Source: Candidatus Epilinea brevis
GTDB lineage: Bacteria > Chloroflexota > Anaerolineae > Epilineales > Epilineaceae
Direction: 5' to 3'
DNA length: 64,000 bases
Assembly: GCA_016710785.1 (NCBI GenBank)
Contig: JADJUE010000004.1
Span: 1-64,000 of the forward strand
Part shown: one piece after another, positions 8,431 through 16,517 of the stretch
Numbering within the stretch: position 1 is the stretch's first letter
Layout of the letters: the number at the start of each line of letters is the position of its first letter
Notes under the pieces: generated by a model
Databases searched by the model: none
Seen by the model: the letters and a program-made list of their open reading frames with translations, nothing else
What the model was told of the DNA's origin: nothing
Translations under genes and position numbers: made by a program

Positions 8431-8576
8431 CGACAAGTTCCACCTCCCACGCTCACAGTATCAACGGCTTGGCGTACCGCCAACAATACCCTCATGTCGG
8501 CCGTTGCCCGGTAGCGCGCTCGGACGGGGTGACGGATCCTCAGCCGCGGCAATGGGCGACGCCAGGTAAGTCGGTG

Positions 8577-8891
8577 GTAAGCGTTCACCGGGCTGCCAGA
8601 GTCGGGCAGCTGCGTGCCTTGCGGCCGCTGCCCAGGTTGGTCAGACGATGGCGGCCGCGAGGAGTTGCCCGAGTTCTGGTCCAGCCGCTCTCGAAGTGTT
8701 GCGTTCTCCTCTGCCAGCTGGGCGTTCCGACCCTGAGCGGCCACCAGGGCCAGCTCCAACTCAGCAATCCGTCTTTGCGCCGCCTCCAACCCAGCCTCGA
8801 GCAGCGCCAGCGGCGCGCGGAGCCTTCTAGATCCTACCACCACCGTCTGAAGTCCGGTCATGCCCCCAAGCCTATCGCAGCTGCCCGACTC
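8577..8891 (-). mobile_element. IS66-family remnant with the transposase N-terminus
   Basis: The left end GTAAGCGTTCAC at 8577 matches the other IS66 ends in this window. The minus strand encodes the IS66 TnpC N-terminal coiled coil, with IAELELALVAAQGRNAQLAE and then NATLRERLDQNSGNSSRPPS, the usual Asn/Ser-Lys/Arg-Pro-Pro-Ser-Ser-Asp region. The catalytic part is deleted; the frame passes straight into the terminal repeat. At its other side it abuts a second IS66 end at 8892. Confidence 0.7.
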
Positions 8892-9115
8892 GTAAGCGTT
8901 CACGGGGTCTGAGCGCTTGCGCGGAGGGCGAGGGAGGACTACCCTGGGGAGCATGACCCTGGCGGATTCCCTGAGACGGAATGCGGAATCGGAGGCGGCT
9001 CTGGCCGCCCGGGAGGCGCTGGTTGAAGAGCTGCGAGCGTAACTGACTCACGCCATGGACCGGATACGAAGCCTTGAGGAGCGACTGAACCAGAACCCTT
9101 CAATCTCCAACGGTC
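8892..9115 (+). mobile_element. Second IS66-family remnant, fused to kptA
   Basis: An end GTAAGCGTTCACGGGG at 8892 is followed by a plus-strand reading from ATG 8953, MTLADSLRRNAESEAALAAR, then EALVEELRA and a TAA. It continues MDRIRSLEERLNQNPSISN. This is the leucine-zipper-like N-terminus of an IS66 transposase (family consensus LxERLxQNxxNSSKPPSSD). Just where PPSSD should start, the sequence switches to kptA in the same frame. The breakpoint is therefore inside the transposase gene. Confidence 0.6.
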
Positions 9116-9663
9116 GACTGGTCAAGACGAGCCGGTTCCTGAGCCGGCACCTTCGCCACCGGCCGGAGCGACTGGGACTCGAGGTGGCTCCGGGCGGCTG
9201 GGTGAGCGTCGATTCCCTCCTGGCTTCGTGCGCGAGCCACGGCTTGCCGATCACGACCGCCGAATTGGCCGAAGTCGTGGCACGGAGTGACAAGCCGCGC
9301 TTCGCGTTCAAGTAGGCCGGAACGCATACTCGCGCCACTGAGGGGCACAGCATCGATGTCGATCTCCAGCTGGAGCCCACCACGCCACCGCCAACTCTGT
9401 ACCATGGCACGGGAGATCGCGCTTTGGCCTCGATCCTGGAAGGCGGCTTGCGGAAAATGTCGCGGCACCATGTGCATCTCACGACCGACGCTGCAACGGC
9501 CAAGCGGGTCGGCGCGCGACACCGACGCCCAGCGGTGTTGGCTGTTGATGCGGGGAAGATGGTCCGCGACGGGCATGAGTTCGTTGTCTCAGCGAATGGG
9601 GTGTGGTTGGTCGAGGCGGTGCAGCCGGTGCATTTGACACCTCTCGTCAGCGCGCCTGCGTGA
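9115..9663 (+). pseudogene. kptA: RNA 2'-phosphotransferase KptA/Tpt1, 5'-fused and broken by an in-frame TAG
   Basis: Tpt1/KptA removes 2'-phosphates left at RNA splice junctions, transferring them to NAD+. The frame contains the family signatures in order: LVKTSRFLSRHLRHRPERLG, WVSVDSLLA, then GHSIDVDLQLEP, LYHGTGDRALASILEGGL, RHHVHLTTDAATA, VGARHRRPAVLAVDA and HEFVVSANGVWLVE. The catalytic Arg/His/Arg residues look present. A TAG at 9313-9315, after KPRFAFK, interrupts the frame with no frameshift. The natural start codon is gone: codons for an IS66 transposase N-terminus precede GRLVKTS in frame. The ATG at 9055 could give an 86-residue truncated fusion. It ends at the TGA at 9661. Confidence 0.8.
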
Positions 9664-9677
9664 CTACGATTCGTGAC

Positions 9678-9884
9678 ATGACCAACGACCGCTCCATTCC
9701 CGCCAGTCAGTTCAAGGCCCGCTGCATGACCCTGCTAGGTGAAGTGGCCAGCACCGGCGAGCAGCTGGTCATCAACAAGCGCTGCAGGCCGATCGCCTGC
9801 CTTTGGGTGCATGTCCCGTCCCCGGTCCTGGCTGAGCTGGTAGGTGAGCGTGCCAGGAAAACTGTCTCGATGCCGATCTCGTGA
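9678..9884 (+). CDS. Phd/YefM-type antitoxin (VapB-like), orphaned
   Basis: A 68-residue protein, MTNDRSIPASQFKARCMTLL then EVASTGEQLVINKRCRPIA. This is the N-terminal DNA-binding fold of Phd/YefM antitoxins (family pattern: xxxASxFKxxCLxLLDEVxxTGExLVITKRGKPVA). The expected Gly of the KRGKP turn is Cys. The ATG at 9678 overlaps nothing and lies 15 bases after the kptA stop. Antitoxin genes of this type are followed by a PIN-domain VapC toxin; here only the last residues of one remain (see 9860-9934). With no toxin, its role could be residual DNA binding or cross-neutralisation. Confidence 0.65.
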   Translation: MTNDRSIPASQFKARCMTLLGEVASTGEQLVINKRCRPIACLWVHVPSPVLAELVGERARKTVSMPIS

Positions 9885-9934
9885 CTAAGGACAGCTCGCT
9901 GCGTGCATTCGGGAATGGCCGGACTGTATGGTGA
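9860..9934 (+). pseudogene. C-terminal remnant of a VapC (PIN-domain) toxin
   Basis: In the frame overlapping the antitoxin stop, the sequence reads LDADLVTKDSSLRAFGNGRT then VW and a TGA at 9932-9934. PIN toxins that pair with Phd/YefM-like antitoxins typically end with (V/L)T-x-D-x-x-(L/I)-R/L-x-(Y/F)-x-x-(V/G)-R-T-(L/V)-W. The rest of the toxin, including the N-terminal LDT and acidic active-site residues, is missing. That suggests an internal deletion joined the antitoxin tail to the toxin tail. Confidence 0.55.
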
Positions 9935-9973
9935 GCCGATCAATGGGATGATGGGATGGACCACAAGCCTCGG

Positions 9974-12044
9974 TCAGCGATCGAGCGAAATCCCGGCCCC
10001 CCTAGGCGCGAGCGCGAAAGGGAGGCTGAGCTGCGAGACCCAGTCACGAGGTGCCTGCACCACGAGCAGGCCGACAGGTCCGGCAGCCAGATAGGCGATA
10101 TCGCCGAGCAGGCGCGCGTGCTCGATGGGAGTCCCAACCACGCTCGGCAGGCCTAGGCCCCCGAGATCGGTCAGGTTGGCCGGGTCCTGGGTGCTTAGGA
10201 ATCGCACCTCGTTGGCGAAACCTCGGTCCACCAAGGCGGGGTGGGCCAAGGTCACGACGGCCCGCCCGTCGCCGACATCGAGCGCCGTCACGGGTGCGGG
10301 CAGCGTGATGAAGCCAACTTCATGCGGCTGATCGGCGTCGCGGATGTCGAAGCTCCGGACCTGATTACCGACCGCGACGAAGATGTACCCGTCGTCATCG
10401 CTGGCCAGGGCCATGGCCTTCACGTCGGCCGCCATGGTCCAGCCGCCCACATCCAGAGGAAGCGCGGGCTTGGACACATCGATCATACGGATCCGTGGGC
10501 CGATGGCCACCAGCACGCGCTGGCGCCATGAGACGAGGCGGCCAGCCGCGGAGGGCACCTCAACCCGTCCCAGGATCGTCGGCTTGGCGGGCTCGCTGAC
10601 ATCGACCACGATGACCTGAGTCGTCTCCTCGACGTTCCTGTTCCCGGCGGTCGTCGCCAGCACATAGGCCAGCGGGGGGCTCGCGGCGACACCGACGAAG
10701 CGCAGGCCCGGCAAATCCGGCATCAGCTCGCCCAGCTGGGCCGGTGTCCCGTCGGACCGGCCATCCAGGATGTGGAGCCCCTGATATTCGACCACGTACA
10801 CCTTCTCAGCGGCAAGGACCATGCGGCCCACCGGCAGGCCCAGCCGGCCGAGCGCACTGAGATCCTTGCTGAGGAGCGACCAAATGCTGTTCTGTTCCGC
10901 CGCGATGATCCGGCTCCCGCTTGCGGCGATCTTAGTAACGGAGCCGATCCAATCGACCCGGCCTTGGTCGCGCGGCATGGCCGGGTTGCTGATGTCGACC
11001 TGGCGGAGCCCATCCGGAGCGGTAAAAGAATTATCCACGACGAAGGCGGTCGACCCGATCGCACTGAGCGACTCCGTCCCGGCGCGGGTCTCAAGGAAGC
11101 CGACCAGCTTCATCGCCTCGTACTGGCTAATGTCGACCACCGCTATGCCGAGACCCTCCTGCGGCATGTAACCTGATGATCCGATCACGGCGTATTTGCC
11201 GAAGAGAGCGATGCCCGTTGCGGAGATGTTGGGAAACCGAGCCTGGCCGACGATGCGCGTGAACTCCGGGTTGGACACATCCAGCGCGTACAGCTGGTAG
11301 TTGCATACCATGTAGAGCATCGTGCCGGCTAACGCGATGCTCGGGTTTCGGCAGGGGATCTCCAGGTCGACGATGGCGACATGGCGCGGAAGCGAAGGCT
11401 CGGACAGGTCAAAGACTGCGGCGAGATTGTCGGCCGAGTACTCGTCGCTGAAGAAGACCAGAGCATGGCGACCGACAATCTGCACATGCCTTGCCCGGGT
11501 CACGTTTTCCTCAAGGTCGCGGTCGGGGATCGGCACAGTAGTAAGGCTGAGCGGTTGCGCCGGATCGTGCACGTCCACGACCCTGAGCCCGGCCGTGCCA
11601 GCGGCAATGTAGACGAGATCGGACGCGACCTCAAGGTTGTAGATGCTGCTAACCGTGCGCAGGTTACCCAGAACCTGTGGCTTGGCCGGATCCCGAATAT
11701 CGAGGATCAAGCCCCAGTTCCCAGAGTCCCAGGTACAGCCGGTGCTCGCTGATCGCCATATCGCTCACCAGACCAGGCAGCAGCCCGGAGCTGCCCAGCA
11801 GCAGCGGCGGGCCGCCGGTTACCGCAGTCCGGTACGCCTTGATGCGCGGCCCGATGGCGACGAAGACCACATCCCCATCGGTCGCGCTGAGGCCGCCCGA
11901 GCCGCCGATCTGGTCGATCAGGCGCGGGGCGACAGCGGGGGCTGCTCGCGACAACTCGTGCTCACGGATAGGAGCGGCGGCCAAGCCCCAGATCAGGCCG
12001 AAAGATACCAAACAAGCGGCTGTGGACAGCGGTCGGAGCGTCAT
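9974..12044 (-). pseudogene. LVIVD-repeat beta-propeller protein, secreted, with one frameshift
   Basis: A secreted repeat protein of about 690 codons. The ATG at 12044 gives a signal peptide (LSTAACLVSFGLIWGLAAAP). Repeats of the LVIVD type follow throughout: LRVVDVHDPAQPLSL, MLYMVCNYQLYALDVSNPEF, TQVIVVDVSEPAKPTILGRV and VRSFDIRDADQPHEVG. Such repeats form bacterial surface propellers of unknown ligand. The N-terminal 110 codons are in one frame and the remaining 570 in another. The switch lies near 11,700-11,715, within a run of G/A where LYLGLWE should join LILDIRDP. The ATG overlaps the stop of a truncated upstream gene (12041-12200). It could be a real single-base deletion or an error; apart from that the gene looks well kept. 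Confidence 0.7.
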
Positions 12045-12200
12045 GGCACGGGCATCCTTTCGATCAACTCATCGTAGGCAGAAAGGGAAGGCACGACGAT
12101 CGGCAACGACCCGCGTCCGGCCATCATACCCTTTTCGAGAATTGCCCATTTGTCGCCCAAAAGCATCCCGCGCCGTCCTGGTAAAAGGATTGGTAGGTCG
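12041..12200 (-). pseudogene. 3' end of an unrecognised gene truncated by IS66 ends
   Basis: About 50 C-terminal codons read DLPILLPGRRGMLLGDKWAI then LEKGMMAGRG and YDELIERMPVP before a stop that overlaps the ATG of the LVIVD gene (ATGA-type coupling). The 5' part is replaced by two tandem IS66 ends. The overlap implies an original two-gene operon. The protein family was not recognised. Confidence 0.4.
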
Positions 12201-12453
12201 TAAGCGTTCACGTAAGCGTTCAGGTGGGTAGCTCGGACGCGGGCAGGAGCGAGGGGGCGGGAGCATCCGGTGGCATGAGCGGTGAAGGCGTCAGCCAGGA
12301 AGGCAAAGGAATCACGGTGCTGGTCCTTGAGGCTGGTGACGACGGTGAGGATGCGCTCGGCGAAGCGACTGCCGCCTTCACTGTCAGTGCCAGAGCTGAG
12401 CTTGCGCCAGATCACCGACCGCCGGAACGCGCGCTCGGCGAGGTTGTAGGTTG
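12200..12453 (-). mobile_element. IS66-family 3' remnant with tandem ends
   Basis: Two copies of GTAAGCGTTCA stand in tandem at 12200-12210 and 12212-12222. Behind the second lies the minus-strand C-terminus of an IS66 transposase: YNLAERAFRRSVIWRKLSSG, then DSEGGSRFAERILTVVTSL. It contains the conserved catalytic Glu of the NNLAER motif. It is cut off at 12453, where another IS66 element begins, so this copy was hit by, or recombined with, its neighbour. Confidence 0.65.
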
Positions 12454-13757
12454 GTAACCGTTCAGCAGGCTGCCGGAGCCAGTGGGATAATCGAAGGGGG
12501 CGGAAGGCCGCGGGCATAGGCGATGTAGGTCTGGGACAGGGCGTCGAGGATCGTGCGGCCGCGACCCTGAAGGCGGAGGGAGGCGATGAGGGTGAGGATG
12601 CGTTCGGTGAAACGGCTTCCGTCGGAGCTGTCGGTTCCGAAGCAGCCCTTGCGCCAGAGGACGGTATGGTGCAGCAGTCGCTCGGCCAGGTTGTTGGTTG
12701 GGGGAACCAGGTCATGGTCGAGGAAGACCCACAGGCAGGCCTCGTGTTTGAGGATCTCTGCGCAGATGCGCCGCGTCTTGCCCGCGGCTGGTGCGGCAGC
12801 CGCAAGGTCCAGCATGCGCTTGACCTGCTTCCTGTCCTTCGCCACCTGCGCGAGGAACTGCTCGCGCGGGATGCGGCCCGACGCCCAATCTGCCCAGTAA
12901 TCGAGGATCCGGCCGGCCGCCGACCGCAACCGCTCTCCATACCAGGCACTGGAACCGCCACGCTCGACCATTGCTTGGAAGTCGCGGAGGAGGTGGGCCC
13001 AGCAGAATTGGTGCTGCGAATCAGGCAACCAGTGGTACGACGCGTAGCGGTCCGTCACCGTCACACCGACACAGTCAGGGCCGAGCAGGGCCTGCGCCTG
13101 GGTCTTGCCCCGGCCGTTCTGGATCTTGTAGACGGCCACCGAGGCTGTGGCTGCCAGCCACACCCAGCTATTGGCCTTACCTTCTCGCCAACCGGTCTCA
13201 TCGGCAAAGCGACAGGCTGCGCCGCGGACATGATCGGCGGCCTCGTTATGGGGCCGCTCCAGGGCGGCGGCCAGGCGCAGGCCCTGCTCGCCCCACCTGC
13301 CCACCGCGGCTACGCTGGCCCTTGACCCGCTTGGTCGTCTGCCGCCCTGCCCCAGGCGGGTCGCTCGACGGCGGCTTGGACGAGTTGCGCGAGTTCTTCC
13401 CGAGGCGTTCCCGCAGCGCCGCGTTCTCTGCCTCCAGCTCAGTGATCCGCGCCTGATCCGTCGCCAGCGCAGCTTCCAGGAACGTGATCCGCACCAGGGC
13501 GGCTTCCAAGGCAGCCTCAAGCCGCGATTCTCGCGCGCCAGCCGCCCCTGTCCCTATTTTCTCTGATCATGTCGCCAAGCCTATCGCGGCAGCTCGTCTC
13601 GTGCAAACGGCGCCATGGTCCAGCCCCATCCCGTCCGCCTCGGAGACGCACCCATGGTCCCTCACCCACGTGGCCCGATGGGCCTCGACGCTTGGCTCCA
13701 AGGCCTAGCATCGTCCGTCCAGCGCCTCTTCGGCTGGCTACCCCGCTGAACGCTTAC
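12454..13757 (-). mobile_element. IS66-family insertion sequence, internally deleted
   Basis: A 1.3-kb element bounded by imperfect inverted ends GTAACCGTTCAGCAGG (12454) and the complement of GTAAGCGTTCAGCGGGG (13741-13757). The 8 bases outside each end (GTAGGTTG and AGTCGGTG) do not match, so no target duplication is preserved. It carries one defective transposase gene on the minus strand. The region between its 5' end and the gene (about 13,520-13,740) has no other gene. Confidence 0.75.
12462..13509 (-). pseudogene. IS66-family transposase TnpC, frameshifted and internally deleted
   Basis: The DDE transposase of the element above. The N-terminal coiled coil and Ser-rich region (ENAALRERLGKNSRNSSKPP) are in one frame starting at ATG 13509. 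The catalytic part is in another, joined near 13,250-13,320. The catalytic part keeps ADETGWREGKANSWVWLAAT (first Asp), VTVTDRYASYHW (second Asp), CWAHLLRDFQAM, and TNNLAERLLHHTVLWRK (Glu). Roughly 100-150 residues normally lying between the Ser-rich region and the first Asp are missing. The enzyme is therefore inactive as read, though its ends could be moved by a complete IS66 elsewhere. Confidence 0.75.
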
Positions 13758-13806
13758 AGTCGGTGCGGCGCTGTGGGCCGCCGGCTGGCTGGGTTAGGTC
13801 GAGCCC

Positions 13807-14811
13807 CTAGATCTCTCTCACCTTGGTCGATCCAACGGCTTCATCGTCATCCAGCGCCGCCAGCACCCGCTCCACCTCCGCCTCCCCCACCTCACCGTCG
13901 CCCAGGTCCAGCGCCAGCACCGGCAGGTCCAGGTTGCGCAGCCAGTTGTCCTGGCTGCGAACCATGCGCCTCGTGTTATGTCGGATGAGCCGCAGCACCT
14001 CGGCCCGGTCGATCTCCCCCCTGAGGTAGGCGGCCCATTCCTGGTAGCCCACGCTGCGCATCGCCGGCAGCTCCCAACCGTGACCGGCGGCCAGCAGACC
14101 ACGCAGCTCGTCCTCCAGCCCCGCCTCCAGCATCGCGTCGATCCGCCGGTCGATGCGGGCGTACAGCACGTCGCGCGGCCGGCCCAGGGCCACGATCAGC
14201 CAGGGATGCGGGGCGCCCTTCCGGCCGGACTGGTCCGAGAAGGGCCGTCCGCTGTGCTGGATGACCTCCAGGGCGCGGATCAGGCGTCGCAGGTTGCGCG
14301 GGTCGATGCTCGCCGCCGCCGCTGGATCCTGAAGCGCCAGGCGGTCGTGGAGGGCGGCCGCGCCTTCCGCTGCCGCCTCGGCCTCCAGGGCCGCGCGCAG
14401 CGCCGGGTCCGGCGGCACCGCCGGAATCGTCCAGCCCTCCAGGATCGCCCGCAGGTACTGGCCCGTACCCCCGGCCAGCACCGGCAACCGCCCGCGGCCC
14501 AGAATGGCATCGATCGCCCCATAGGCCAGAGCCTGCACTTCGGACATGCTCGGCGAACGCTCCGGCCCGGCGATGTCCACCAGGTGATGCGGCACCTGGG
14601 CCAGCTCGGCCGCCGACGGCTTCGCCGTCCCGACGTCCATGCCGCGCACCATCTGGCGCGAGTCCAGGGAGACGATCTCGCCGTCGAGCGCCGCCGCCAG
14701 GGCCAGCGCCAGCGCCGACTTGCCGACCGCTGTCGGACCGAAGATGACCGGGATGCGGCGCGGCGGCGGAAACGGGCCGGCGTCGTCGGCGGCCGCGTCG
14801 TCGGCGTCCAC
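13807..14811 (-). CDS. miaA: tRNA dimethylallyltransferase MiaA
   Basis: Transfers a dimethylallyl group to N6 of A37 in tRNAs reading UNN codons. The product has 334 residues from a GTG at 14811, 7 bases after the yraN stop; an open frame extends upstream but overlaps yraN. Motifs are the P-loop FGPTAVGKSALALALA (about residues 24-39), DSRQMVRGMDVGTAKPSAAE, PHHLVDI, the substrate-tunnel segment LAGGTGQYLRAILEG, and the C-terminal AMRSVGYQEWAAYLRGE and NTRRMVRSQDNWLR. It is the last gene of the run trmD-rplS-rnhB-yraN-miaA. The IS66 element ends 50 bases beyond its stop. Confidence 0.93.
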   Translation of the reverse strand: MDADDAAADDAGPFPPPRRIPVIFGPTAVGKSALALALAAALDGEIVSLDSRQMVRGMDVGTAKPSAAELAQVPHHLVDIAGPERSPSMSEVQALAYGAIDAILGRGRLPVLAGGTGQYLRAILEGWTIPAVPPDPALRAALEAEAAAEGAAALHDRLALQDPAAAASIDPRNLRRLIRALEVIQHSGRPFSDQSGRKGAPHPWLIVALGRPRDVLYARIDRRIDAMLEAGLEDELRGLLAAGHGWELPAMRSVGYQEWAAYLRGEIDRAEVLRLIRHNTRRMVRSQDNWLRNLDLPVLALDLGDGEVGEAEVERVLAALDDDEAVGSTKVREI

Positions 14812-14818
14812 CTCGACC

Positions 14819-15181
14819 TCAGGCCACGTCTGGGTAATGCGCCAGACGCAAGGCCTGGCCCTGCGGGTCCAGCACCACCGCCACCACATCGATACGGCAA
14901 GGTCCGTCCCAACGGTGCGCCAGCAGGAAGCGCTCGGCCATCAGCCGCAGCCGGCGGCGCTTGACCGCGCCCACGCTCTCCTCCGGGCTGCCCGAGCGGG
15001 TGCCGCTGCCACGGCTGCGTACCTCGACGAAGACCAGACTGGGGCCATCGCGGGCGACGATGTCGATCTCGCCTTCCTTCAAGCGCCAGTTGCGGGCCAC
15101 GATGACCCAGCCCCGAGCCAGCAGATGCTCGGCGGCCAGTGCTTCCGCCCGCGCGCCGTCGGCCTTGCGGCGGTCCGTCAT
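14819..15181 (-). CDS. yraN: UPF0102 (YraN) family endonuclease-like protein
   Basis: A 120-residue member of the YraN/UPF0102 family, related in fold to restriction-type PD-(D/E)XK nucleases; its exact cellular task is not established. Visible are AEALAAEHLLARGWVIVARN, the acidic core KEGEIDIVARD, and FVEVRSRGSG, together giving E-x-D...E-V-(K/R). The length matches the family. The ATG overlaps the rnhB stop by 3 bases, indicating translational coupling, as is usual for rnhB-yraN pairs. Confidence 0.9.
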   Translation of the reverse strand: MTDRRKADGARAEALAAEHLLARGWVIVARNWRLKEGEIDIVARDGPSLVFVEVRSRGSGTRSGSPEESVGAVKRRRLRLMAERFLLAHRWDGPCRIDVVAVVLDPQGQALRLAHYPDVA

Positions 15182-15888
15182 GCCAGACCCGCCAGCTGCG
15201 GCTGAGCCGCGGCGCTGTCCGCAGCGCTTGTGCGCCTCGCTCGGGGCGACGTGCGCGCATCGGAGTCCAGCAGGCGCCAGGAGAGGCGGTGGGCGCTCGA
15301 CGGCCCGCGGCTGGCGATGGCGCGGCGGTGGGCCGCCGTGCCGTAGCCCATGTGCTGCGCGAAACCGTAGCCGGGATGGTCACCATCCAGGTCCAGCATC
15401 AGGCCGTCGCGATGGACCTTGGCCAGCACCGAAGCGGCGGCGATGGACAGCACCAGATGATCGCCGCCGACGATGCCCTGTTGGGGCAAGGAGGACAGCC
15501 GTAGCCGGTAGCCATCGACCAACAGGTGGACAGGAGGGCGGCGCAGGGCGGCCAGGGCCCGCAACATCGCCAGATCGTTGGCCCGACCGATGCCTAGGGC
15601 GTCGATCTCGTCGACCGATGCCTGACCCAGACCCCAGTCCAGGGCCGCGTCGCGGATGCCTTGCGCCACGACACGGCGCATCGCGGGACTCAGCCGCTTG
15701 GAATCGTCAACCGCGCTGAGCGCGTCGGCTACGCAGTCGACCGGATCCAGCAGGACGGCCGCGGCGACCACCGGGCCGGCCAGGGCGCCACGCCCCACCT
15801 CGTCCAGGCCGGCGGCAAGGCCACCGGTATCCAGAAGACAGGCCCGTTCCCAAGCAAGGTCGGGCAAGGGCTTGTCTCCCGCGGCCAT
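15178..15888 (-). CDS. rnhB: Ribonuclease HII
   Basis: Cleaves RNA in RNA/DNA hybrids and at single ribonucleotides in DNA. The product has 236 residues from the ATG at 15888. The signature GLDEVGRGALAGPVVAAAVL carries the first catalytic Asp-Glu pair. It is followed by VDDSKRLSPAMRRV and LLVDGYRL (third Asp), then AAASVLAKVHRD and the C-terminal GYGFAQHMGYGTAAH. The C-terminus is slightly longer than usual, with an Ala/Gln-rich tail. The order after rplS and before yraN is the common bacterial arrangement. Confidence 0.93.
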   Translation of the reverse strand: MAAGDKPLPDLAWERACLLDTGGLAAGLDEVGRGALAGPVVAAAVLLDPVDCVADALSAVDDSKRLSPAMRRVVAQGIRDAALDWGLGQASVDEIDALGIGRANDLAMLRALAALRRPPVHLLVDGYRLRLSSLPQQGIVGGDHLVLSIAAASVLAKVHRDGLMLDLDGDHPGYGFAQHMGYGTAAHRRAIASRGPSSAHRLSWRLLDSDARTSPRARRTSAADSAAAQPQLAGLA

Positions 15889-15934
15889 CGCGCGGACCCG
15901 CACGCCATTCAGGCGCGCGGGCCGGCGCGCCTCA

Positions 15935-16348
15935 TCAGTCCTGGCTCTCGATGGTCTCGCTGGAGGCCGAGGCCGCGGCGTAGAAGCGGCGCTTCTCGCG
16001 CAGTCGGGCGCTCTTGCCGGCGCGGTCGCGCAGGTAGTAGAGGTTGGCGCGGCGCACATGGGCGTTGCGCAACACCTCAACCCGCTCCAGGCGCGGCGCA
16101 TGCAGCGGGAAGGTACGCTCCACGCCGACACCGTGCGAAGCGACGCGGCGCACGGTGATGCTGCTGCTCAGGCCGCCCTCGCGCTTGCGGATGACCACGC
16201 CCTGGAAGGGCTGTACGCGCTCGCGCTTGCCTTCCACGATGCGGAAGTGCACCCGTACGGTGTCGCCGGGATGGATCTTCGTGAGGGGCACCATGGCGTC
16301 GCGCGACAGCTTGAAGTCGTGCTCGAACGCCTTGACCAGGTTGGACAT
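15935..16348 (-). CDS. rplS: 50S ribosomal protein L19
   Basis: A structural protein at the 30S-50S interface. It has 137 residues from ATG 16348, preceded by GGAAGG. Typical sequence includes HPGDTVRVHFRIVEGKRERV, FQGVVIRKREGGLSSSITVR, GVGVERTFPLHAPRLERVEV and RRANLYYLRDRAGKSARL. The C-terminus has a short Ala/Ser extension. The open frame continues upstream of 16348 without family similarity, so the internal ATG was chosen. It is separated from trmD by about 165 bases containing a small palindrome. Confidence 0.95.
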   Translation of the reverse strand: MSNLVKAFEHDFKLSRDAMVPLTKIHPGDTVRVHFRIVEGKRERVQPFQGVVIRKREGGLSSSITVRRVASHGVGVERTFPLHAPRLERVEVLRNAHVRRANLYYLRDRAGKSARLREKRRFYAAASASSETIESQD

Positions 16349-16495
16349 GAGCGGCCTTCCTTGCTCTGAAAGCGGGGCGGTGGCTACCGCCGCGCGAGGG
16401 TGCGTGAGGATGCTGGCATGTTGCCGGGGCAACGACGAATGATTATAGCAGAGGCGATGGGTAGGGTGAAGCGCCGGGCAAGCACATCAATTCCC

Positions 16496-16517
16496 GTAGG
16501 GGCGGGACCTCCCCTAC
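16496..16517. repeat. Mini-palindrome GTAGGGG/CCCCTAC overlapping the trmD stop
   Basis: GTAGGGG (16496-16502) and CCCCTAC (16511-16517) form a 7-bp stem with an 8-base loop. The trmD TAG stop (complement 16514-16516) lies inside the right arm. The arm sequence is shared with the large palindrome at 30065-30289 (GTAGGGGCGGG), so this looks like a solo or decayed member of the same repeat family. Confidence 0.5.

Noticed and set aside
8182..9663. Genome-wide recoding of TAG as a sense codon, suggested by two genes broken only by TAG
   Set aside because: trmD, miaA, mtaD and the 60859 beta-helix gene all end at TAG at the expected family C-terminus. TAG is therefore an ordinary stop here; only local suppression or decay remains possible.
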